A DNA stretch of 64,000 nt from Euryarchaeota archaeon UBA182 (GTDB taxonomy: Archaea > Thermoplasmatota > Poseidoniia > Poseidoniales > Thalassarchaeaceae). Positions within the stretch are counted from its first letter, which is position 1. Each line of letters starts with the position of its first letter. The DNA is taken from positions 19,998 through 83,997 of the forward strand of contig DAGH01000002.1 in the NCBI GenBank assembly GCA_002495675.1, in the 5' to 3' direction. Of the stretch, positions 48,552 to 56,474 are shown one piece after another. A program made the translations under genes and the position numbers. A model generated the notes under the pieces. The model made no database searches and was not told the origin of the DNA. It saw only the letters and a list, made by a program, of their open reading frames with translations.

Positions 48552-51407
48552 ATGAGGTACGACCACACTGAAATCGAACTCCGATGGCAAGAGGTCTGGG
48601 ACAGCAAAAATGTGTTTCAGGCCAAGGTCGATCACAACAAGCCTAAGTTCTACTGCCTGGAGATGTTCCCCTACCCGTCCGGGAACATGCACATGGGCCA
48701 TGTACGCAACTACTCCATAGGGGACGCAATGGCTAGATTTCAGAGAATGATGGGCAAGAACGTGCTTTATCCAATGGGCTACGACTCATTTGGAATGCCG
48801 GCTGAGAACGCTGCAAAAAAAGAACGAGGACACCCAGCAGACGTGACTGTCCGCAATATTTCCAGCATTAAGTCAGACCAGAAGAGGATGGGGTACTCCT
48901 ATGATTGGGGGCGACAGTTCGCAACATCAAGTGTTGAATATTACAAATGGAATCAATCGTTGTTTCTCGACTTCCATGACAAAGGACTGGTCGAGAGGAG
49001 ATCTGCTCCGGTGAATTGGTGCGTCGATTGTGACACAGTCCTCGCAAATGAACAGGTCAAGAACAACAGATGTTGGAGATGTGGATTGGAGGTGATTCAA
49101 CGAGACATGTCCCAATGGTTCCTTCGCATGACTGAGTACTCCGACGAGCTACTCGAATCCTTGGATGAGATAGTATTCCCAGAAAATGTGAAGGCGATGC
49201 AGAGGAATTGGATAGGCAGGTCCAGAGGCGCCGAGATTCGTTTCCCTATCGAGGATAGTGATGAGCAGATAGCCTGCTTCACAACCCGGCCAGACACAAT
49301 CTTTGGAGTCACCTTCCTAACTCTGTCCCCAGAACACGAACTATGCCCAATCCTTTGCGATGGTACTGATTGGGAACATGGATGGATTGAACTTCGGGAC
49401 GAATGCGCCAAGCTCTCTGAATTCGAGCGAATCAACCTACTCAAGGAGAAGAAAGGCGTGTTCCTCGGCAGATATGCATTGAACCCGATGAGTGGTGAGA
49501 GGATTCCAATCTATGCAGGGAACTTCGTAGTCGCAGGCTATGGAACAGGAGCTGTGATGGCAGTCCCCGGCCATGACGAAAGAGATTTCGAATTCGCCAA
49601 AAAGTACGGGCTGGAGATACGAACAGTCCTCCAGAATGACTCAGATGAGTATGAGGATTTGGAGTCGAAATCAGCCTTCACGGGGTATGGACCGATGATC
49701 GGCTCGGCCAAACCGGGATTGGACGGCTTGGTCGGTGAAGAGGCTAAGTCTGCCGTAATTTCATTGTTGGAACAGGAAGAATCGGGAGTCGGGACGACAC
49801 AATATCGACTAAGAGATTGGCTCTTGAGCCGGCAGAGATTCTGGGGCACTCCGATTCCGATGATCCATTGTGAGTCATGCGGGACCGTTCAGGTTCCCAG
49901 GGAGGACCTCCCGGTGACTCTGCCGTTAGACTTGAAATTCACAGAAGAACAGGGTGGAAACCCCTTGGCCAGCCACGAGAAATTTTGCGAGGTGAAGTGC
50001 CCAGAATGCGGAATTGAAGCCAGACGTGAGACAGATACTATGGACACGTTCTACGATTCCTCTTGGTACTTCATGAGATTCTGTGATGCTGATAACTCAG
50101 AACTTCCATTTTCAAGGAAGTCAGTTGATTATTGGATGGGCGACGGCGTAGACCTCTACATAGGTGGTATCGAGCACGCTGTCATGCACTTGCTCTATGC
50201 ACGATTCTTCACTAAGGCGACTCGGGACATGGGAATGAACTCTGTCGGGGAGCCGTTCGGTAGACTGGTCTGCCAAGGGATGCTGAATGCCCCGGCCCCA
50301 TACTGCAGCTCGTGCAATGCGGAGTATCATGTTGACTTTGAAGGCCAGCCATGCCCTAGTTGTGGTGATACCTTGGGAGCAAGATCCGCGAAGATGAGCA
50401 AATCTTTGGGCAACACTGTCAGTCCAGGTGAAATGGTGGAAAAATACGGAGCAGACACTGTACGCCTGTTCATACTCTTCGGGGCAAATCCAGAGGCAGG
50501 TATGGAATGGTCTGACACAGCAATAGACTCCAATCATCGTCATTTGGTAAGCATCATTGACGCATTTGAAGCATCACTCAGTATGAGGGAATCGGTGAAG
50601 GAGATTGACGAATGGCTTTTGGCAAAGGGGAGGAATAACATGGGCAGATGGATCTCTTCAATGGAAAATGTAAGTCTGAGGGAAGGTGTGATGATTAGCC
50701 ATTTCGAGATGCTGTCCGATTGGCAGTGGTACATCAGGAGAGGTGGTTGCGATAGAGATTCTGCGTTGGGTTACATGTCGATGTGGGCCCAGATGATTGC
50801 GCCCGCTACACCACATATCGCAGAGGAGCTCTGGATGAAAATCGGTGGCCATGGCATTCTTTCCAGAAAGGAACTCAATCCAACTGATGCTTTATCAGAG
50901 GATAAGACACTCCTTGCAGAGGAAAATTACCTCAAATCAGTTATTGACACATCACGTAATCTATTGACATTGGCTCAGAGACATTCTGACTCACCACTTC
51001 AGAACATGGTGATACAAACAGCACCTTCATGGGCTCAAGACCTCGCATGTGAAGCCATCTCGTTATCTAGACAGAGCTTCAACTTTGACGAGCTTGGCAT
51101 GGACTACATAAAGTCGCATACTACTTTCACATCATCGGAGAACAAAGGACAAGTCATGCAGATGTGGTCCACTATCACAAGAGGGTCAAAGAAGAAGCGA
51201 GGTAAGATACAGACATGGACCGACGAGGAAAAAACACTGGTGTCGATACCTGATAAGGAAATCCACATACTCGAAAATAACCGTCAGTTCATCGCAGCAA
51301 GCCTTGGAATAAATCAAGTTGAGGTTTATGAGGCAGGATCGGGAGATGATGTTGGTGGGAAGGCAGGTTTTGCATTACCATTAGAACCCGGCTTAGCTTT
51401 CATATGA
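48552..51407 (+). CDS. leuS: Leucyl-tRNA synthetase, bacterial type
   Basis: A 951-residue class I synthetase. The HIGH motif is HMGH (47-50) in FPYPSGNMHMGHVRNYSIGD, and the KMSKS loop is at 614-618. The order of parts and MGYDSFGMPAENAAKK are those of bacterial LeuRS, not the archaeal/eukaryotic type: the CP1 editing domain (ending in TTRPDTIFG... and GYGTGAVMAVPGHDERDFEF) comes after the zinc region. Zinc-like Cys pairs are seen at CVDCDTV...CWRC and CSSCNAEY...CPSC. The C-terminal domain is shortened or unusual. This suggests replacement of the archaeal gene by transfer. Confidence 0.96.
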   Translation: MRYDHTEIELRWQEVWDSKNVFQAKVDHNKPKFYCLEMFPYPSGNMHMGHVRNYSIGDAMARFQRMMGKNVLYPMGYDSFGMPAENAAKKERGHPADVTVRNISSIKSDQKRMGYSYDWGRQFATSSVEYYKWNQSLFLDFHDKGLVERRSAPVNWCVDCDTVLANEQVKNNRCWRCGLEVIQRDMSQWFLRMTEYSDELLESLDEIVFPENVKAMQRNWIGRSRGAEIRFPIEDSDEQIACFTTRPDTIFGVTFLTLSPEHELCPILCDGTDWEHGWIELRDECAKLSEFERINLLKEKKGVFLGRYALNPMSGERIPIYAGNFVVAGYGTGAVMAVPGHDERDFEFAKKYGLEIRTVLQNDSDEYEDLESKSAFTGYGPMIGSAKPGLDGLVGEEAKSAVISLLEQEESGVGTTQYRLRDWLLSRQRFWGTPIPMIHCESCGTVQVPREDLPVTLPLDLKFTEEQGGNPLASHEKFCEVKCPECGIEARRETDTMDTFYDSSWYFMRFCDADNSELPFSRKSVDYWMGDGVDLYIGGIEHAVMHLLYARFFTKATRDMGMNSVGEPFGRLVCQGMLNAPAPYCSSCNAEYHVDFEGQPCPSCGDTLGARSAKMSKSLGNTVSPGEMVEKYGADTVRLFILFGANPEAGMEWSDTAIDSNHRHLVSIIDAFEASLSMRESVKEIDEWLLAKGRNNMGRWISSMENVSLREGVMISHFEMLSDWQWYIRRGGCDRDSALGYMSMWAQMIAPATPHIAEELWMKIGGHGILSRKELNPTDALSEDKTLLAEENYLKSVIDTSRNLLTLAQRHSDSPLQNMVIQTAPSWAQDLACEAISLSRQSFNFDELGMDYIKSHTTFTSSENKGQVMQMWSTITRGSKKKRGKIQTWTDEEKTLVSIPDKEIHILENNRQFIAASLGINQVEVYEAGSGDDVGGKAGFALPLEPGLAFI

Positions 51408-51416
51408 GGTAAAAGT

Positions 51417-51758
51417 ATGAGCGTCATCCTGTACGACAATCTCTGTGAGTTTTGCACAGCATGGGCAAATTTCATCCAAAAGAGATCCAAAGGAAATGTC
51501 AGATTGGTCGGACAGGAGACTCAGGAAGGCCTTAAGATCCTAGAGTCTAAACCTGACAATTTAGAAGACGTTGATTCAGTATTCTTGGTTGATGATCGAG
51601 GTCACTGGTTCTCGAAGTCAACTGCTGCTCTGAGGATAGTCATGAAACTGAGATTTCCATGGCCAATTCTCTCTCTCGGTCTACTTGTGCCCAAGCAAGT
51701 CCGAGACTATGTATATGACGCATATGCCAAGCGGAGGTTCAGAGTCGGTGGCTTCTAG
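51417..51758 (+). CDS. DCC-family thiol-disulfide protein (DUF393)
   Basis: A 113-residue protein with the DCC signature near its start: ILYDNLCEFCTAWANFIQKRS, where the D-x-x-C-x-x-C motif is at residues 7-13. SVFLVDDRGHWFSKSTAALRIV is the second family block. DCC proteins have a thioredoxin-like fold with a presumed redox role. The gene starts 9 nt after leuS, so is probably co-transcribed. Whether it affects LeuRS is unknown. Confidence 0.85.
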   Translation: MSVILYDNLCEFCTAWANFIQKRSKGNVRLVGQETQEGLKILESKPDNLEDVDSVFLVDDRGHWFSKSTAALRIVMKLRFPWPILSLGLLVPKQVRDYVYDAYAKRRFRVGGF

Positions 51759-51803
51759 ATTTCCTACGTTGGGTTCATGGAGTATACCCTGCACGGGTAG
51801 TCG

Positions 51804-52847
51804 TTGACAATACGTGAGGAAGGCTCTTCAGAAAAAAAAGGCCGGACTCAGAGATCTCCGAGTAGAGGAAGAAACTCAACTCGAGAGGGCACTGAGGCCA
51901 TTCGGAGGGCTCTAGATAGATTCAGGGCCTCCCCCCTTCCCAAAGGTATACCAGAATCTATCGAACCACCCCCAACAAAGATAGAGATAGATTGGAAGGT
52001 CAAAGGGGTGTCAAAGTCGGTTCAAGACAAAGTAAGTGAAATAGTCACTCGAAAAGGAGAGTTCGGTTACCTTCCGCAGGAAAGGGTCGACGAGATTGCC
52101 ACCCAGATAGAGGGGATGAACATCACCCTTGAACAAGCACTTTCACTCAGAGCTGCATTGAATCAAGAAAAGAGTGTATTTTCCCACGGCCGATTAATGA
52201 GGAGATCCAATGAGTTGAGGCGGAGATACGATCAGGGAGACAGTGTTCTCTCACTTTCCAAGCGGTTTGATGCCCCTCCTGTGAACACATTTCGGGCAAT
52301 ATTGACTGGAAGAGGATGGTCAAAAAACAGAATCAAGGAATCTCTAAAGTCTCCCCAGTCAAGACTCAAGCAAAGGGATTACGAGCAATTTCAACTCGCA
52401 GAAGATGCTGACAGAGTCAGTTCTGTGAACCAGAGCGAAACCCAATCCGCTGCCGAGGTCTTTGAGGAAATATTGTGTTCGCACTTCACCCAGCTGGGGG
52501 TTCGCTACAGAAAGCAAGGCGATTTGGAGGTTGAACAAAAGAAAAGCGAAGGGCGGGCTGTAATTACTCCGGATCTTCTGCTTCTTGATGATGTAAGGAT
52601 AAATGGGATTCCATGTGCATGGATCGATGCAAAACATTTCTTTGGGGCTGCGTTAGGGTTCCCAAGGAAAAAGACACAAAAACAAGTCGATCGATATGTC
52701 GCAGAATATGGACATGGTGCAGTAGTTTACCGACACGGATTTTGTAGTTCATTGAGGTTGAGGGGGGCTATTCTCCTTGATGCATCACCATTGGACCTCT
52801 CTAAACTGGAATTCTTTCATGAAAAGAATCGTGAATCAGACTCTTGA
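51804..52847 (+). CDS. TPD-motif nuclease-like protein (C15orf41/CDIN1 family)
   Basis: A 347-residue protein. The C-terminal part (about 215-330) has EEILCSHFTQLGVRYRKQGDLE..., then VITPDLLLLDDVRINGIPCAWIDAKHFFGA. This is the TPD motif family, whose D...(D/E)xK layout (TPD at about 252-254, IDAKH near 272-276) resembles restriction-endonuclease folds. The human member is CDIN1. The N-terminal part is basic and disordered (1-40), then helical with an HTH-like region (SVLSLSKRFDAPPVNTFRAIL). DNA or RNA cleavage is plausible but untested here. Convergent with pantoate kinase (12-nt overlap). Confidence 0.75.
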   Translation: MTIREEGSSEKKGRTQRSPSRGRNSTREGTEAIRRALDRFRASPLPKGIPESIEPPPTKIEIDWKVKGVSKSVQDKVSEIVTRKGEFGYLPQERVDEIATQIEGMNITLEQALSLRAALNQEKSVFSHGRLMRRSNELRRRYDQGDSVLSLSKRFDAPPVNTFRAILTGRGWSKNRIKESLKSPQSRLKQRDYEQFQLAEDADRVSSVNQSETQSAAEVFEEILCSHFTQLGVRYRKQGDLEVEQKKSEGRAVITPDLLLLDDVRINGIPCAWIDAKHFFGAALGFPRKKTQKQVDRYVAEYGHGAVVYRHGFCSSLRLRGAILLDASPLDLSKLEFFHEKNRESDS

Positions 52848-53822
52848 TAAATTAGCCAATTTCACTCTTCGAAATAGTAAACCCGTTTCTGACAAAGCAG
52901 CTTCAATGATTCCAAGATTTACGGTTGACATCAAGTCATTGCGTGTAATTACGATGCTGTTCCCGAGTAGGCAGAGGGATGCAACAGCCTGTTCATCGGT
53001 TCTTGCTATCACCGAGTTAACAGCCTCCAGAAGGCCCCCTCGGCCCCCATCAGATAGGAGGCCGCTTTGCTCTACGAATGAACGTGCAGAAGAGAGGAGA
53101 ATCGGCCAGCAACTAGGTCCCCACATGTCAACCAAAGAGAGCATCGAGGCCCTACCTGAGTCGCTAATACTCATTTTCCAGCCCAAGTCGTCAATGTATT
53201 CACTGGTATGATGTCCCTTTTCTTTTGGCCATACCAGAGTCATTTCCATGTCCTGGAACCAGCCCAATGCGACACCCGGGCCCTTTTGGAGCCCATCTCC
53301 GTGAAATGGCGCACCGGGCGAGGTTCTAATCTCCACTCCCCCGGCAGATATGCCCGTCACGTCCCCCAGTCCTGAGGAACTGAGTCGCTCCGCAATGTGA
53401 GCATGTAGGAGGGACCTTCTAAGGGATAACTCGTATTCTTCACCAATCGCTCTTTGTATAGCCCTCGAGGCTGCGATAGCAAGTGCTGCGGACATCCCAA
53501 AACCCTGTGAAGTTGGCAGATGGTTAGTCACCACTACGTCCCACTTCATCTTCCTTATCCGCGGCAGGTCTTGTGACACTACGTCAAATATACCCTTCAC
53601 GATATCCTCCGATCCCTCGAATCCTCTGAAGCTGACATTCACCCCCCATTGTCCAACAACGCCCCTCACAGAGACCTTACAACCAGTATCAAGACACAAA
53701 CCAGCTCCTCTGCTGCCTTGTAGATATGGTTCCATCTCACTGTCTTCCACGGTGAACAACAACGTAACGTGGCCTCCGCAGGTCGCATGACCCATGGCAG
53801 GTATGCTCATCGCTTCGTTCAT
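52836..53822 (-). CDS. Archaeal pantoate kinase (GHMP family)
   Basis: A 328-residue GHMP kinase that phosphorylates pantoate for CoA synthesis in archaea. The front GSRGAGLCLDTG (about 37-48) is typical of the pantoate kinase family, and the GHMP nucleotide loop is LPTSQGFGMSAALAIA (about 103-118), followed by SSSGLGDVTGISAGG. It functions with phosphopantothenate synthetase (25549-26343). It follows rpo3 on the same strand, 31 nt away, as in many archaea. Confidence 0.88.
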   Translation of the reverse strand: MNEAMSIPAMGHATCGGHVTLLFTVEDSEMEPYLQGSRGAGLCLDTGCKVSVRGVVGQWGVNVSFRGFEGSEDIVKGIFDVVSQDLPRIRKMKWDVVVTNHLPTSQGFGMSAALAIAASRAIQRAIGEEYELSLRRSLLHAHIAERLSSSGLGDVTGISAGGVEIRTSPGAPFHGDGLQKGPGVALGWFQDMEMTLVWPKEKGHHTSEYIDDLGWKMSISDSGRASMLSLVDMWGPSCWPILLSSARSFVEQSGLLSDGGRGGLLEAVNSVIARTDEQAVASLCLLGNSIVITRNDLMSTVNLGIIEAALSETGLLFRRVKLANLSRV

Positions 53823-53853
53823 CGAGAACTAGTCCTTGAATTGAACAGGTACT

Positions 53854-54843
53854 TCAAGCAATGACGTGGTCGATGTCTTCTTTGATAGCGCTAAAGCGCT
53901 CTGCCAGTCTGTTGAAAGCAGCGTTCAGCGCCTCGGCGGGTGTCATTGACCCATCGGTCTCGAAGCTCAACAGGTATTCCCCCTTGACGTCCTCGAGTGT
54001 TATCGCGTCGTCAAAATCATCGGACAGGCCCGTCCCTGGACCCACGTTGTGCATGTCTTTCTTGAGATCAGAGACTTTGTGAACATCTTCCAGCTTGCCG
54101 TCTTTGAAGTCCTTCTTTGAGATTCTCAGACCCATGTCAAAAAGGGTCTTTGCTCTCTTATCGTTCGATATAGATGCGATCTGCCTGGGCTCAAATGTGA
54201 CGCCCGCAGTTGTTGACCACTTGGCATGGTTGACACCATACCCCATTCTAGCCGTGGCCCAGAGCTCAATCATCTGCCCTTCATGCAGTGTGGTTATCGG
54301 TATGTCTCTGTAAGCTTCCGGAACGTTACCTGAATCGTCACCAAGGAAGGTAAGATCACGGGCAGTAATCGTCCTTCCACCCTTTGCCCCAAAGGCGCGA
54401 AGTGTGTAGATCATGTTGCATGTTGGGCAACCCCTGTCCTCATCAACAAGATCTTTGCAGTCTGGACAACTCTCTTCAAAGGAATATGCCTCAATGTCGG
54501 TCGGAACCGGAATCATGGCGAGCCTTTGAGCGATCATCTCATCGGGAATGGCATAGTTCGTTTCCCATACGATGTAGTCCTCATCTTCTTTTTCGAACGC
54601 GGCTTCACATTTCGAGCATCCTGTGCCGCCAGCCGTTCTACGTGCTACGCCTGCTGGATTCAGGTGCTCACATTTGACGCATTGATCGTATGTCCCCATT
54701 TGGAACCTAACGGTGTCGATTGCCATTTTGGGTATGTGACCCATGAGATTTCGCCTCACAGCATTCAACATTGCCCTGTCCGAGTCCTTGAACAGGACAG
54801 TTATCATGTCATCTTCTTGAGAAATTATTTCTACTGATACCAT
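53854..54843 (-). CDS. rpoD: RNA polymerase subunit Rpo3 (RpoD) with two Cys4 clusters
   Basis: A 329-residue subunit of archaeal RNA polymerase that forms the assembly platform with subunit L. DRAMLNAVRRNLMGHIPKMAID (about 22-43) and YAIPDEMIAQRLAMIPVP (about 97-114) are the conserved core. The usual ferredoxin-like domain has C126, C129, C139, C142. Unusually, a second Cys4 set (C55, C58, C76, C79) sits in a roughly 35-residue insertion where most Rpo3 proteins have a short turn. The protein is also longer than the typical 190-270. It follows rps11, as in the conserved archaeal cluster. Confidence 0.95.
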   Translation of the reverse strand: MVSVEIISQEDDMITVLFKDSDRAMLNAVRRNLMGHIPKMAIDTVRFQMGTYDQCVKCEHLNPAGVARRTAGGTGCSKCEAAFEKEDEDYIVWETNYAIPDEMIAQRLAMIPVPTDIEAYSFEESCPDCKDLVDEDRGCPTCNMIYTLRAFGAKGGRTITARDLTFLGDDSGNVPEAYRDIPITTLHEGQMIELWATARMGYGVNHAKWSTTAGVTFEPRQIASISNDKRAKTLFDMGLRISKKDFKDGKLEDVHKVSDLKKDMHNVGPGTGLSDDFDDAITLEDVKGEYLLSFETDGSMTPAEALNAAFNRLAERFSAIKEDIDHVIA

Positions 54844-54852
54844 ACAATCACC

Positions 54853-55236
54853 TCAAACTCGACGACCACGCCGCCCCCCTTTCTTTTTTGTTCCATCTGT
54901 GGGAATAGGGGTCACATCTTCGATCCTAGAGACCTGTACGCCGGCGCGAGTTAGCGCTCTGATGGCAGCCGTAGCACCAGGTGCATTTGGAGATCGATTG
55001 CCACCTGCACCCCGATACTTCACGATGACCTGATCGAATTCCTTCTCAAACAACAATTCAGCCATTCTCTCAGCGGATCTCATCGCAGCGAACTGACTGC
55101 TCTTGTCACTGCCTTTCTTGGTGATCATGCCCCCGGATACCTTTCCGATGGTTTCTGCTCCCGTCAAATCAGTAGCAGTCATCAGTACGTTGTTGTAGGT
55201 CGTGAAGATGTGTAGAACGGCCTTCCTCCCCATCAT
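54853..55236 (-). CDS. rps11: Small ribosomal subunit protein uS11
   Basis: A 127-residue protein of the 30S platform that contacts 16S rRNA near the mRNA exit. LHIFTTYNNVLMTATDLTGAETIGKVSGGM, FDQVIVKYRGAGGNRSPNAPGATAAIRALTRAGV and the basic tail KKKGGRRGRRV are characteristic. Its start overlaps the uS4 stop by 4 nt. It lies second to last in the rps13-rps4-rps11-rpoD run. Confidence 0.97.
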   Translation of the reverse strand: MMGRKAVLHIFTTYNNVLMTATDLTGAETIGKVSGGMITKKGSDKSSQFAAMRSAERMAELLFEKEFDQVIVKYRGAGGNRSPNAPGATAAIRALTRAGVQVSRIEDVTPIPTDGTKKKGGRRGRRV

Positions 55237-55901
55237 TCTCCCTCCTTGGGAATGGTATCTTCAATTGTCGGGGCGCTCTCAGCATCAGCCTTGATCTGTT
55301 CCACGAACTCCGCATCAGCATCGGGCTGATCTTGATCGTCAGAGGAAGATCCTGGCATCCGCCTCTCTTCCATTTCTTTCCTGAAAGCATGCTTCGGATC
55401 AATGTAGGGCGAACCCGGAGAGTAGCCCAGCTCTTCTTCTTCGGAGCGGAGGATTTTGTAGCCAGGCACAGTCATTCTCTGATCTCCGATTGAGATGTGG
55501 CCATGGACTATCAGGGACCTCGCTGATCGCATTGATGGAGCTAGGCCCTTGAAGTAAACCACGGATTGCAGCCTTCTAGAAAGCATCTGTTCGACTGTGA
55601 TTGATAGTACGTCATCAAGAGTCGAATCCTCGTGCAATAGACCCTTTCTGTTTAATGAGACCAGCAGATCTTCTTTCTCACGAGCATAGTGCCCCTCTGT
55701 CGAGTCAACACGACCAATTAGTTTCATTGCTTGGTTCCTGTGTCTTCTGAGGGCAGTTTTTTCTCTCCATATCTCTTTCATTCCGCCTATTTTCTTGAGG
55801 CCGAATTGTTCTTTCAATCGATGCTCCTCTTCGATCCTAGCCTCTTTCCAGGGGTGTGTGGGGCGGTCTGTCTTAGGGCGAGCGAACTTAGGATGTCCCA
55901 T
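55233..55901 (-). CDS. rps4: Small ribosomal subunit protein uS4 with acidic C-terminal tail
   Basis: A 222-residue primary 16S rRNA binder. The N-terminus GHPKFARPKTDRPTHPWKEARI and the S4 domain LSRRLQSVVYFKGLAPSMRSARSLIVHGHISI (about 114-145) are archaeal. After about 180, an acidic, disordered tail (SSSDDQDQPDADAEF...) is added, longer than the usual archaeal form. S4 represses its operon in some bacteria; the leader hairpin upstream of rps13 is a possible site but unproven. Confidence 0.96.
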   Translation of the reverse strand: MGHPKFARPKTDRPTHPWKEARIEEEHRLKEQFGLKKIGGMKEIWREKTALRRHRNQAMKLIGRVDSTEGHYAREKEDLLVSLNRKGLLHEDSTLDDVLSITVEQMLSRRLQSVVYFKGLAPSMRSARSLIVHGHISIGDQRMTVPGYKILRSEEEELGYSPGSPYIDPKHAFRKEMEERRMPGSSSDDQDQPDADAEFVEQIKADAESAPTIEDTIPKEGE

Positions 55902-55912
55902 TCTTGATCACC

Positions 55913-56380
55913 TCACTTCTTCCTCTCAACGCCGAGTGTAGCACCACGCCTGCCGTTTGATCTTAGCCGCTGGCCTCTGAGCTTGTGACCGGATCTGTGT
56001 CGGATTCCCCTGTAGCTTTTCGTTGCGGCAAGCCGCGCAACGTCTTCGTCTTTGGTTAGTCTCACATCCATTGAAACCAAGTGAGCATCCTCGTTCGTGA
56101 GTAGATCTCGTTGACGGTTCACCATCCACCATGGGACCTTAGTTGCAAACTCGTCTATGGCAGATCTGAGTTTATTCTGGTCCTCGTCGCCAAGATGGCC
56201 AGAGAGCATCCCAGGGTCTACACCAGCAATTTTACAGATCTGCTCGGCACTTCGCTCCCCTATACCTTTGATAGAAGTGAGTCCTTGTTTCACTTGCTTT
56301 AGGCCATCTATGTCGCTGTCTGCTATTCTGATTATGTAGGAGAAGTCTTCTCCCAATTGGCTCTCGTCTATCTTTGCCAT
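55913..56380 (-). CDS. rps13: Small ribosomal subunit protein uS13
   Basis: A 155-residue protein of the 30S head, contacting 16S rRNA and the B1 bridges. DIDGLKQVKQGLTSIKGIGERSAEQICKIAGV holds the helix-hairpin-helix-like part, and SYRGIRHRSGHKLRGQRLRSNGRRGATLGV is the conserved basic C-terminal region. It starts the run rps13-rps4-rps11-rpoD, the archaeal alpha-operon order. A TATA-like element lies near 56447 and a hairpin lies in the leader. Confidence 0.97.
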   Translation of the reverse strand: MAKIDESQLGEDFSYIIRIADSDIDGLKQVKQGLTSIKGIGERSAEQICKIAGVDPGMLSGHLGDEDQNKLRSAIDEFATKVPWWMVNRQRDLLTNEDAHLVSMDVRLTKDEDVARLAATKSYRGIRHRSGHKLRGQRLRSNGRRGATLGVERKK

Positions 56381-56399
56381 GTATCGGTTCCCCCGTGTT

Positions 56400-56415
56400 C
56401 ACTGGTCGTCCAGTG
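56400..56415 (-). promoter_or_regulatory. Hairpin in the leader of the rps13 operon
   Basis: CACTGG-ACGA-CCAGTG on the minus strand forms a perfect 6-bp stem with a 4-base loop, 20 nt before the uS13 start. The likely promoter (ATAAATG, near 56447-56454) places it in the 5' leader. Ribosomal-protein leaders sometimes carry feedback sites. This is inference from position only; it is not a tRNA. Confidence 0.4.
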
Positions 56416-56474
56416 GCCCTCTCGAGCGGGTCTCCGACCTGCATGCCATTTATGAATGGAACGGAGGTTCAAAC

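Noticed and set aside
48486..48701. N-terminal extension of the MBL hydrolase frame
   Set aside because: It lies inside the leuS coding region and encodes no part of the hydrolase domain; the ATG at 48485 fits better.
56400..56450. Possible tRNA upstream of rps13
   Set aside because: Only one 6-bp hairpin forms; no cloverleaf or T-loop is present.
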